A DNA stretch of 11,356 bases from NCBI GenBank assembly GCA_034696485.1, contig JAQIWT010001320.1:1-11356 (forward strand), in the 5' to 3' direction. This document shows, in pieces, positions 1 through 8,765 of this stretch. Every line of letters starts with the position of its first letter. The stretch's first letter is position 1. Below the pieces are notes generated by a model. It saw only the letters and a list, made by a program, of their open reading frames with translations. It was not told the origin of the DNA and did no database searches. This DNA comes from Isohypsibius dastychi (lineage: Eukaryota > Tardigrada > Eutardigrada > Parachela > Isohypsibiidae). The position numbers and the translations under genes were made by a program.

Positions 1-3000
1 TTCAAACGCTGCATGGCAGCTTCCTCAAATTCCATGCGGAGATCACTCAAACTAGGAATCTGATCACACGACGGAACATTCAATAAAGTCTGGAACGTCG
101 CCGCCCACAGCTCCGACCATCCGCGCTTGAAACTCTTTGTAATTTTCCAAACACCTCCTTCTTTGTAAAGTTGCATATAATCGCCGAATAAAATACAGTG
201 AATTACATCCAAAATTCCCAGCAAATCAATTTGATAAGTCCACGGTTGTTCCTTGAGAATATCGAACCCGGCGGTTCTTTTGTCGATTCTTGCGGTCGAA
301 AATCGAGTATTCGGATCAAACAAGGTCATATCAATACCGCATCCAAAATCGGTCAGTACGGCGACGCGTTCGGCCATGAATTCCTCGGGGGTGGAAGTGC
401 CGATAAATTTCATCAGATTGGGAACCAGAAAATTATCCGCTTTGATATCTCCGTGAATAATCCCCACCGAATGAAGAATCTCCACTGCTGTGAGGACATC
501 AATAGTCAGTTTCATCGCCAAAAGCTCAGGAACTTCTTTATCATCGCCTTTCCGCAGAGTGTTGATCAGATGGACCATAGTCTGCTCGAAAAGTGGGAGA
601 TACGTATGCGTCACACCATCTGCATACATATGGAATTTCTCCAGACCAATGACGAAACTTAAGCCCTCTTCTAATCCCGGGGTTATCTGTATACGGTGCA
701 GAATTTCCGTATGGATATAGTTGTCCCACCAGCCATCATGTTCTTGGACTTTCAGCGCCCAAACATTATCGGCATCCGAACGACATCGAACAACATACAC
801 GGTTGCAAAATTCCCCTTTCCAAGCTCAGCTTCAACGTTGAAGCGAGCTCCTTCGAGTCTGACTAGACCCTTTCCGGCGTTGATCTTGGGTGCCGGATCA
901 GATGAGTTGACAGCTCGAACATTTCTTGACAAGATTTCTTTCAACTCTTTTTTCCTCTCCACCAAACACGCAGAATTGTAGGGATCGATAATGTTTACCT
1001 CGTCAAAAATACTTTCCCCTGCGGATGCACTTTTCTTTTCCGCCAGCTCCACGGTGACCTGAGTGCTCCCGCTGCTCGACATGGTCTTATATTCTCGAGA
1101 TCCTTCCGTAATGGGACTGAGGAGAAATTTGGAGCGTAGCCCATCAGCTGGGACTTCCGCTTGTTCGCCATCCTCGTTGTCGTACAACGTTTCCTCGTCA
1201 TCCACTTCCGGCTTATATATGGGAGTGGAAGCACCGTGGCGTTTGTTCGCGATATGGTTTTGAAACTCATCCTCTTCCACCATCTGAATTGTCGCGTCGG
1301 GCAGTATTCCACAGCTCTTGCGGGTCGCGTCCAGCTCGTCAGAGTAATCAAAAAGCATCGTGCTTCGGCGAACTGACATCCTAACCGGAAGTCGTTGATC
1401 GACCTCATTTCGACTCGAAGGAACTTCGTCATCTTTTGTTTCCTGTTAACAGAAAGAAAGAACTGCATACTATGATATGTTCGAAGAAAAACAAATACTA
1501 TGACGCACCAACTCGGCAGGAATTTTTGGATTCGTCATATCATCTCCAATTGATCTCTCCCCGTTCGTTTTATCTGCCACTTCCGGTTCCTCTTCCCTCG
1601 CTTGTCCGTCACTCACGACATGGACCGATTGGTTCAGGTGTGTATCCCGGATCGTTTCGTCTCGATAGATGGCGAAATCAACCGGGGATGGAATGGCAAC
1701 AGCAGCTGACTTATTACGAGCGCCCGCCGTACCACCGGAAACCGGAGAAGCTCCTTCAACATCTCGGAGAACAGTCGACTTTCTTTTCAATGGTCCAGTC
1801 TTGCGTGTAATAATACTCTGACGAATAGGAACGATTTCATGGTCAGCTTTGATAATCAATGGATCCGTGTTTTCATCATTGATATTGAATACGCCAGCTG
1901 AAAACAAAACAGCATAGTAAAAATAAATCCAGCCAACATTACGGACGGCACAGAACTCACATTTGTTTTTACCAGTGTCCTCGATCTGAGTATTGTTGAT
2001 AGTCTGGTTCCACATCGCTTGAATATTCTCCGCATAAGGGTTATGATCAGTTTGGCTGGGTGGCTGAGAAGACATCAAGGAATGGATAGCTTGACTCGAG
2101 ACAAGATCAATCAAGTTCTGCTCTACAGCAGGACGAACAGCTACTTCCGGCTCAACAGTGGTGACATCGCAAAGCAATGAAACCGAGACCACACGCCGCT
2201 CATTTAGATTATCTGTAAAAATACGTTTTACAGCGATTTCAAACAAAGCAGATAAGAATTCCGCAAACTAAGGGACACATACTGATCATGTCGCTGACAG
2301 TCTGAAGCAGGCTATTGATGGTTGCATGTCCTTTCTTGAGATCCTCAGCTGAATATTGACCAAGTTTCTCCTGGAGATCGTACGAAAAATTCAGCCAGAT
2401 GTCCAACAGTTCCATATCTGGGCGCAGAAGATCTTTCATCACAGACGCTATGGATGAGGTGATCTGCCGTAAGATCGTCTCAACCACATGCATTTCCTCT
2501 TCCGCGCTGGTTAGAAGTTCATCTGCCTCATGGCGCTCGCGCTCAGCTTCTTCCTGAATTTCCAAAGCTGCCGCTTTCACGTTTAGAGCCTCCATTTTAA
2601 TCTCTTCAGCCTCCCTAGATCATGAAGAAACGTGGAATGAAACATTCACAACGCGGAAAATTAAAATCAGCACAACAAGACAAAAACTCGATGATCCGGT
2701 AATGTGGTTTTTGTAGCGACAATATTTCTCACCTGACAATCTCATCCCTGCGGTTTTCCGCTTCCAGTTGCAATAATTCCACCGCAGCTATCTTTTCGTT
2801 CAGGATTTCCTGAAGATTCTTTTCGAGCGCCTTAGTCGCCTTCTCCTCCGCTTCACGTCTCCTTTCTCGGTGAATCAGACCGAGCTGTTCCTCAAACGAA
2901 TGCTCCCACACTCCAGATGGAAACTTTTTGGATGCCCACATGAACAACTGAGGCGGTTGAGCGTCTGGAGCAGGTTCGCCATCTGCAACATAGTCCGAAA

Positions 3001-3094
3001 TGACTTTAATTGAGCCAGCAGGAGCAGGATCATAATAGACAACGTCTCCCCAGTCTACGTTGATATCGTTCGCATCGGAGGCTTTAGGCTCCAT
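1..3094 (-). CDS. BUB1: BUB1/BUBR1-like mitotic checkpoint kinase, 3' end cut by window
   Basis: Exons (minus): 3094-2733, 2614-2283, 2212-1961, 1897-1509, 1442-1 (continues past the edge). Phases join without a stop to give at least 925 aa. Seen: residues 47-78 resemble the Bub3-binding GLEBS motif (FMWASKKF...EHSFEEQ); an Arg/Glu/Ala-rich coiled coil follows (about 74-165); a NIQAMWN segment near 294-300 and FNINDEN at 319-325 recall conserved BUB1/BUBR1 linear motifs; a long acidic linker; then a kinase domain with glycine loop GKGNFATV (653-660), ALKVQ lysine K676, HGDIKADN (775-782) and DFG (810-812). The tail WTYQIDLLGILDV...EGGVWK is characteristic of BUB1 kinases; perhaps 20 residues are missing. 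Known of the family: spindle-assembly checkpoint at kinetochores, Bub3 partner, histone H2A phosphorylation. The catalytic residues are intact, which favours an active BUB1-type kinase over a pseudokinase. The start at 3094 has a good Kozak context (AGC ATG G) and an in-frame TGA just upstream. No TPR region is encoded before GLEBS. The last exon is unusually long (over 1.4 kb). Confidence 0.88.
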
Positions 3095-3105
3095 GCTGGA
3101 AATTT

Positions 3106-3215
3106 CTGTTCAGATTGGCAGTATCGTACTCAATCCCAACCCATGCACCTGGGCTGACAAAAGATCGAGATTCGAGCTCCGGAATAAAATCATAAAATAC
3201 TGCTAGAAAACTCAC
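3106..3215 (-). other. Probable 5' UTR intron of the BUB1-like gene
   Basis: On the minus strand a consensus donor GTGAGT begins at 3215 and an acceptor (CTGAACAG) ends at 3106, 11 bases before the BUB1-like start codon. Joining these ends would put a stop (T+AA) in frame with the ATG, so the upstream exon can only be untranslated. No transcript evidence is available. Confidence 0.4.
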
Positions 3216-3866
3216 AATGCTACCCGCACAAAACAAACTGTTATTCGGTCGGTTCAATTCACATTTGAGAGGGCCATTGACGTCAAAATGGCAGCAATGG
3301 GTCTGACGACAGATGAGTGATTTCTACTTCATCGGTCAGCGCAGAAGCAGGCGGATCTTCATGTCTTGATTCATGATTATCCTGTTTTTAATCGGCATGT
3401 TGGTTCCTGTCCGCTTGTGTCACACGACGAATTTTTTCACGGATTAAATATTTATACGTTATCTAAATCAGAGAACGAACGTTTTGCCACATAATCCATG
3501 GGTAACGTCCAGAAGGAGACAATTCTTCCCCCGGTACGTCTGCCTCTTTGTTGTACATTGCTCAGACAATATAACAGAAAACAAACGATGGAATTTTTTT
3601 CTATATCGAAAATGGTTATTCAGAATCATACATCTTACTAGAAATAATCCCATCAACGTTGTCCAGAAATCAGTTTAATTAACCGGCATCTAGAAATTCT
3701 CACCTGGGGTTAACGGAGTCAAGTTTGGTGGTCGATACGCGAATGCTAAGAAATACAGAAGCTGGGAACAGAAAGCAAGCGAGCAAAGTTGTCGACTTGT
3801 TCCTCGAACGTTTTAATTCTCGAGCTATATTTTCAAATCTCGACTATTTCTGGATCAACTGCAGGA
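3216..3866. promoter_or_regulatory. Divergent spacer between the BUB1-like gene and UQCRH, presumed bidirectional promoter region
   Basis: About 650 bases with no convincing coding exon on either strand. It lies between the starts of two divergent genes, so it should hold both promoters and 5' UTRs. It contains a perfect CRE palindrome with a YY1-like neighbour at 3278-3292. I saw no clear TATA box at a fitting distance from either start. Confidence 0.5.
3278..3285. promoter_or_regulatory. Perfect CRE palindrome TGACGTCA with adjacent YY1-like site
   Basis: TGACGTCA is the full consensus CREB/ATF site. It is followed at once by CAAAATGGCAGC (3284-3295), which resembles the YY1 consensus AANATGGC. 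CRE and YY1 sites are common in promoters of nuclear genes for mitochondrial proteins, which would suit UQCRH. The site may fall in the 5' UTR of the BUB1-like gene. Occupancy is inferred only from sequence. Confidence 0.4.
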
Positions 3867-4426
3867 ATGGGGCGATCAGAGGTAAACCCGTTTTCATGGT
3901 TCTGGAAATACGTGTATGGCACATGGTTCGGAATTCGTAATTTTCCGATGCCTGCTCCGATGTCCAACTTGGTTAAACCTTTAACTCGTGTCGCCGTGGT
4001 GTGATGTTTCTCATTCATGCCCCATTTAAATAATTTTGTTGTTCACAGGAGGAACCAGCGGCAGTTGAAGAGGAGGCTCCAGCCCTCGTGGTAAGGGCTT
4101 GATAGCAGCTTGCTGTTTGTCATCACAAAAGGTCTAACCTGATTTGTTTCTGAAGGATCCCCAGACTGAACTGCGTGAAAAATGTCGATCGAATGCGGAA
4201 TGCCAGAAGTTTGTCAATCGGTTGGACGAATGTAACGAACGAGTGAGGAGTCGCGTGAAAACCAGCGAGACTTGCCATGAGGAACTCATCGATCTTTTTC
4301 ATTGCGTAGATCATTGTGTAAGTCGGGCAGAATGAGTTCTTATTCTCATTTTCGCTCGGAATATGTTGATATTATCATACTTGTTTTTTTCAGGTTGCTA
4401 AAGATTTGTTTCATCACCTCAAATGA
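3867..4426 (+). CDS. UQCRH: Cytochrome b-c1 complex subunit 6 (hinge protein)
   Basis: Exons: 3867-3881, 4049-4090, 4156-4317, 4394-4426, all joined in phase 0 to give 83 aa (human protein: 91). Seen: an acidic N-terminus rich in Glu (residues 5-16), the conserved start of the folded part (DPQTELREKC, from residue 20), and a helical hairpin with CX9C spacing at C35/C45 and cysteines at C59, C69 and C73, ending VAKDLFHHLK like other UQCRH proteins. Known of the family: the hinge protein sits on the intermembrane-space side of respiratory complex III and helps cytochrome c1 dock cytochrome c; its disulfides tie the hairpin together. The first coding exon is only 15 bases. It was chosen because its ATG has G at -3 and +4, the donor is GTAAAC, and the join preserves frame and gives a family-like length. 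An in-frame ATG lies farther upstream (3789), so the first exon is the least certain part. The gene is divergent from the BUB1-like gene. Confidence 0.92.
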
Positions 4427-5145
4427 AAGACGCAAGCGTTTAAGTGTGATTGGTTTCTTCTTGTGTTTGATCATTTATTCGGAGACGGCTCTACAAATAT
4501 GATTTTGTTTGGTGTTTACCCACAATTTCTGGTCACCTTTGGACGGATTGACAGAGGTACTCTGTACTTCTGGAAATGATTGAAGTCGCTTTTGGTTTAA
4601 ACGAGCAAAACGTCCTGCGATAAATTGATACCGAGTAAATGTAACCAAAAAAGCAAATGTTCCATGTTATTTTACACCGTAATTGTATGGTACTGAATCC
4701 AGTTCACCGGAACTAGATTTCCCACGCGTTCATGCACTTTTCTTTCTCGACCTTATTCACTTTAAAACTTATTTCCGGAGATCACTGGAAGTACCACTTC
4801 ACTTCTGTTCGACCTGCGCTGATATTTTACTTATACATACACCGTAGATGATTCTGATTTTTCGGATAGATTTTTAGATGACGCTTTTACGCAATTTTTT
4901 GCAGCAGCTTTCGGGTGGAATAATCGTGATGAATTGACTGAAAATGATTCAACTCTTCCGTTTATTTATCGCTCAACTTCCAAGTGCAGGAATCTTATCT
5001 TATTTCCTTGACCTTTGAATAACGCGCTCTATGGTAGGATTCTCTCGCTCAGATAACAATGCGACGACGGAACTTTCCTTCTCATGTTCATATTAATACT
5101 GCTCGCCGAATATTTCATCCAAATCAGATCCTGATAGTTTTAACC
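4427..5145. other. Intergenic spacer between UQCRH and lipocalin A
   Basis: About 720 AT-rich bases with no credible ORF or RNA gene. No AATAAA was found close behind the UQCRH stop. An imperfect palindrome AGTTCaccgGAACT lies at 4701-4714. GATA-type motifs at 4994-5000 (CTTATCT) and 5050-5058 (CAGATAACA) fall in the 150 bases before the lipocalin A start and may belong to its promoter. Confidence 0.5.
4994..5058. promoter_or_regulatory. GATA-type sites upstream of lipocalin A
   Basis: AGATAAG (minus, 4994-5000) and AGATAAC (plus, 5051-5057) match WGATAR or nearly so. They lie about 90-150 bases before the ATG at 5146. Similar sites precede the other two lipocalin genes. Short motifs of this kind occur often by chance. 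Confidence 0.3.
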
Positions 5146-6177
5146 ATGAGTTCCAAATGTTTCTTGCTCTTTGCCGTGCTGGCCAGCGTACTTCTTGCTG
5201 CTAGCGCTACTCTTCAACCGGGGAGATGTCCTGTCGTCATCGTCAAAGAGGACTTCAACGTATCTCAGGTATTAACCTTACTACAATTTGTTTGATATGG
5301 ATTGCGAGTAAAGGAGTCTTCTTCGCAGTACGTGGGGGACTGGTATGAAATCCGAAGCTATTTCGCCTTATTTCAAATCGGAGTCAATTGCTCACGCGCG
5401 AACTACACGGATATCGGAAATGGGCGAGTTCGAGTGAATAACACCGGCACAGTCTTCGACAAATCTGGGAAAAAGTAAGAAGCGACGTCGATTAGTTGGA
5501 AAATCCGATTCTTGGAACAAAAGTTGATTGTTCGAGTATATTGTAGACAAACTATAACGCGTGTTATGTATCTTAATTGAATCTGAAATGTTTTGATGTT
5601 AGGAGAGTTCCCGTTAACGCTACTGGGATAGCATATGCTCCAAATCCGGCGATTCCAGCGAAACTATTGGTCAAGTTCGACAACAGCCGTAAGTGCGACT
5701 TGCACTATCACGAAAATATTTCAGGTCAGTCTTGTATCTTGTTTTTGTGTTTTTCAGCTAATTCCACTGCACCTGCTGATTACTGGGTAAGCTGACATCA
5801 TTCTACGGTATATCTTGTTATCGGTAAAAATTTATCTATGTTGCAGGTAATCGACACTGATTATTCCGCATTCGCGATTGTAAGATTGGCAAATAAAATC
5901 AGCGATCTGGCCGTTATTATAAATTACTATGTTGGCAGGTTTGGTCGTGTAACAACATAGCTGGTGGTTTGGCTCACAACGGTAAGCAGTTAGCTTTTTA
6001 TTTAGTTTCTTCTAAACGATAGCATCCTTTTTTGTAGCTTACGCTTGGGTTTTAAGTCGCACTCCTGCTCCGTTTTCCAACGACGTGGATGCTAAGATTG
6101 ATCGCGCTCTGAGTAAAGCCGGTGTGGATACAAGCTTGTTCAAAGACAGTGTCCAAGCCAATTGTGTGAACTACTAG
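5146..6177 (+). CDS. Apolipoprotein D-like secreted lipocalin A
   Basis: Exons: 5146-5268, 5329-5474, 5603-5688, 5758-5786, 5847-5879, 5939-5981, 6038-6177; 199 aa. Seen: a signal peptide (about residues 1-22, hydrophobic FLLFAVLASVLLAAS), the N-terminal GRCP, the first lipocalin motif GDWYEIRSYF (GxW), the second motif region VIDTDYSAFAIVWSC (TDY), the third-motif arginine in WVLSRTP, and four cysteines (GRC, VNC, WSC, ANC) in the arrangement expected for the two ApoD disulfides. Several N-glycosylation sequons (NVS, NCS, NYT, NNT, NAT, NST) point to a glycosylated extracellular protein. Known of the family: eight-stranded beta-barrels that bind small hydrophobic ligands such as lipids or pigments. 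The ligand cannot be told from sequence. The ATG at 5146 was chosen over an in-frame one at 5059 because it starts directly at the signal peptide and has A at -3 (ACC ATG A). The gene is tail-to-tail with lipocalin B. Confidence 0.92.
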
Positions 6178-6252
6178 TCGTTTCTGGATTCCTGAAATCT
6201 ACCTTATCCATAGACATTCATTTAGTTTCTACTGATTTCAAGCGGGCATTGA

Positions 6253-6261
6253 TTTATTAAA
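6253..6261. terminator. Overlapping polyadenylation signals for convergent lipocalins A and B
   Basis: On the minus strand AATAAA occupies 6258-6253, about 100 bases past the lipocalin B stop. On the plus strand ATTAAA occupies 6256-6261, about 80 bases past the lipocalin A stop. Both are recognised poly(A) hexamers and they overlap within TTTATTAAA. The whole spacer between the two stop codons is only 180 bases. Confidence 0.5.
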
Positions 6262-6357
6262 ACCTCATTCGGTCGCGCAATCGTACTGCAACTCTCTTCG
6301 AAGAAGCTGGACTTGGCACTCAAGTTAAAATCACTAATTAATACAGCACTGTGACCT

Positions 6358-7300
6358 TTAGTAATTGAGGCAGTCTTTTTGGGGGGTTTCACGGAATAGT
6401 AAGTCGTTGTCAATGTTGTTATTTTTGAGGATCTCCTTGGTCGTCGCTTTGTGTTCTTCGGAGAGCTCAGGTGTCCGGCTCAGAATCCATGCGAACCCTG
6501 AAACATATATTGTTGAAGGCCGCTTAGAAAAGGAGAGGGCGCTTACGTGTATTGAACATTCCGAGATCAGTACAGGACCAGACCTGTTTATTAAATAAAC
6601 ACATTTTAGTGCAAGCAAATAAGTCTTGAAGAAGTTCTTTCTCTTACCACCGCGTAATTGGTATAATCCGTTCCAAGAACCCTAGAAAACGCAGACAACG
6701 GGGATCACAGGCTGGCACTTTTTAGATTTCTCTACAGGCAGGACTTTACCAGTAGTTGCCAGCGCCAGCTGATCCAGCCTCTGGAATAACAAGAACATTT
6801 CAGTTACCGATAATATAATGTTCGTCGGGCCTTACGGGGTCCAAAGCTGACTAGAAGTTTCGCCGGTTGTGCTGGGTGAGGAATGGTCGCCTTGCCGATG
6901 ATTTCGTCTTTGGTGCCACTGAAAATCCGATCAGATGTTGGGTTCGCGTTCAACCAGGTTATAATCACGCTTACTTCCGAGTGGCAGTGTTGTTAACTTT
7001 GACGGAGCCGTCTTCCTGGAGTGTGTAGTCGGCACGCGCGCAAGTTGCGCCGATTTGGAAGACGGCAAAATATCGCCGGATTTCGTACCATTGACCCGTG
7101 TACTACCACAGACCAAAATTTCAATTCCTGTATAAATCAGCACGGTGATGCGAATTGTTTGTACTCACGTTTTGCACGTTGAAATCAGCTTGCACGGTAA
7201 CTTTGGGACAACGGCCGGGAACCATTGTTTGACCTTTCACCATAGCGATACTCCCGAAGAGGCAGAATAGGCCTACGCTCCAGATCATCTTGAAAATCAT
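6358..7300 (-). CDS. Apolipoprotein D-like secreted lipocalin B
   Basis: Exons (minus): 7300-7169, 7102-6975, 6918-6836, 6780-6750, 6681-6648, 6583-6547, 6497-6358; 194 aa. Seen: a signal peptide (IWSVGLFCLFGSIAMVKG), the N-terminal GRCP, GQWYEIRRYFAVFQIGATC (GxW motif and second Cys), VLGTDYTNYAVVWSC (TDY motif), WILSRTP (third motif) and the terminal CLNY. All four ApoD-type cysteines are present. It matches lipocalin A nearly throughout and shares its six intron positions, so the two are duplicates. One intron differs by a single base: here it splits the Trp codon as TG|G, whereas in A it follows TGG. Met1 and Met5 are both possible starts. Probably a secreted hydrophobic-ligand carrier; the ligand is unknown. 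It is tail-to-tail with A and head-to-head with C. Confidence 0.91.
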
Positions 7301-7800
7301 AGTTCTGAATCGAAATCCTTGTATTTCCCCGAGTTCAGTACAGAAAATGGTTAACACTGGCAATTGCTGGTGCTCGCTCGGAATATTTGCCAACTTGGCA
7401 CTTTTGTCTGATAAGATACAATGGTTGCGTATTCAGAAGAGTTGCAGATTATTGTTATTGATAGAAAGCATTAAATGACTGACAGCATTACAAGTCGTGG
7501 GCAGACACCTTCCGCGCCAGTTTTCTCGTATTTACCTCTTATAAACTGAGGAAACAAATGACCGTTTTCGACTTCTCGCGCACAAGGTGGCGCAGCACGT
7601 AGATCAACCGTGATTTTCTTCGCGTTCGGAAGTTGGCAGGAGGAACCTGTAGCCGGAAACAAGACCATATAATTTATCAGTTTCTGTCAATGTTATCGCA
7701 AAACGTGGAACACTGTGAACTGTCGCTAACAAATGATAAATGAATGATTGGGGATCCAGAACAGTTTGTGTCGGTGCCAGGGATTGCTGACTGACCGCGA
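7301..7800. promoter_or_regulatory. Shared divergent promoter region of lipocalins B and C
   Basis: About 500 bases separate the two head-to-head start codons. They contain a perfect 13-base palindrome TGCCAACTTGGCA (7388-7400) beside TGATAAGA (7409-7416) on the B side, and ACTGATAA (minus, 7681-7674) beside CATATAATTT, a possible TATA element, on the C side. A 65-codon minus-strand ORF (7668-7471) lies between them and is discussed separately; it has no recognised homology. Confidence 0.45.
7388..7418. promoter_or_regulatory. Perfect 13-bp palindrome next to a consensus GATA site
   Basis: TGCCAACTTGGCA is two 6-base arms around a single C. Eight bases on is TGATAAGA, an exact match to the extended GATA-factor site known from invertebrate gut genes. 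Both lie about 90-120 bases upstream of the lipocalin B start. A dimeric DNA-binding protein could recognise the palindrome, but its identity is not evident. Confidence 0.35.
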
Positions 7801-8765
7801 ATGACTATAAACCACATCCGAACTATGGCTAAAAATATATTGCCGGTCGCCATAGCGTTCTCACTTCTTCTTTTCATCCCGAGTGGGAACTCACAAATCA
7901 TTTCAGTTGGAAAATGTGCAACAGTTTCCATAAAGTCTGATTTTCATCCTACACAGGTCAGTTGGCGCGTTATTGTTTGATTGACATGCTTGAGAAGCAG
8001 AAGATTGGTTGTTTGTCATATGAGTTTCAACGACATCATATGGTCACCTTTTGATGTAGTACGCTGGAATTTGGTATGAAATTAGAAAATACCCATCGTT
8101 ATTCGAAGCCGAGCTCCGGTGTATCAGAGCAAATTATTCGGCAACTTCTGATGATGGATTTACAATCAACAACACGGCGACCGGCGGACGGTGAGGACCC
8201 ACATACATGAGCAGGAAGCAATTTTGACTTTTCTTGACTGGTGCGCTTTTTCAGGTATTTCACGCGAACGATCGTGGGGGAAGCACGTCCAGTAAATCCA
8301 GCAATTCCCGCCGTCTTGAATGTAGTTTATCCCAAACGTAGGTTTTCTTTTACTGCTTCTCAGCCGGAAATGAAACTTTTTTTATTCAGAATCACCGCTG
8401 AATGGGGAATACCGGGTGGTGGAGACGGACTACACCAACTTTGCAGTTGTAAGGGAACTTCTTTCAGTTTTTAAGACAGATATTATATTGCATGATGTGA
8501 ACCTTTTAATAGATCTACTCTTGCCTGCAAAGCGGGGATTTGAAAAACGGTGAGAGAAAACACAGCCTGCATGTTTCCAAAGCTGCGCAGTCCTCAAAAA
8601 CTTTGGTCAACCAGTACCGTCTTTGTTACAGAGTTCGCTTGGGTGCTGGGACGAGCAAATCATCTGGATCCACAGTCTGAACAGAGTGTGTTAGCGATTC
8701 TCCGGAAAAACCGAATCACCAAGAGGATGTTAACGACAGTTCACGATAACTGCAAAAACTACTGA
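7801..8765 (+). CDS. Apolipoprotein D-like secreted lipocalin C
   Basis: Exons: 7801-7956, 8060-8190, 8255-8337, 8390-8448, 8513-8549, 8632-8765. The product is 199 aa from the ATG at 7801 or 191 aa from the in-frame ATG at 7825. The second start gives a cleaner signal peptide (ILPVAIAFSLLLFIPSG). Seen: GKC, GIWYEIRKYPSLFEAELRC (GxW motif and second Cys), VVETDYTNFAVIYSC (TDY motif), WVLGR (third-motif Arg) and the terminal CKNY, so all four cysteines are kept. It is the most diverged of the three paralogues. Exons 3 and 5 have the same lengths (83 and 37) as in lipocalin B. The intron that interrupts the Trp-Val junction in A and B is absent, leaving a fused 59-base exon, and that Trp is replaced by Arg. 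Function is inferred as a secreted ligand carrier; divergence around the barrel mouth may mean a different ligand. Confidence 0.88.

Noticed and set aside
198-662. 154-codon plus-strand ORF and other plus-strand frames over 1-1470
   Set aside because: They are antisense to the continuous BUB1-like kinase exon, which encodes recognisable HGDIKADN and DFG motifs on the minus strand.
995-1468. 157-codon minus-strand ORF
   Set aside because: It is a different frame from the one that carries the kinase and acidic linker; it includes the intron ending at 1443 and has no recognisable domain.
1436-1810. 124-codon plus-strand ORF
   Set aside because: Antisense to BUB1-like exon 4, whose splice sites and phases join cleanly on the minus strand.
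3283-3384. Hydrophilic minus-strand open stretch (about 33 codons, ASALTDEVEITHLSS) upstream of the BUB1-like start
   Set aside because: It opens right after a TAA and ends in TGA before any good donor, and it cannot be joined in frame to the exon at 3105. It may be 5' UTR or chance.
3484-3678. Overlapping plus and minus ORFs of about 62-64 codons in the BUB1/UQCRH spacer
   Set aside because: Their composition looks like translated AT-rich non-coding DNA, with no splice support and no recognisable motif.
5059-5145. In-frame upstream ATG giving lipocalin A a 29-residue extension
   Set aside because: The extension is basic and would bury the signal peptide; the ATG at 5146 starts directly at a typical secretory signal.
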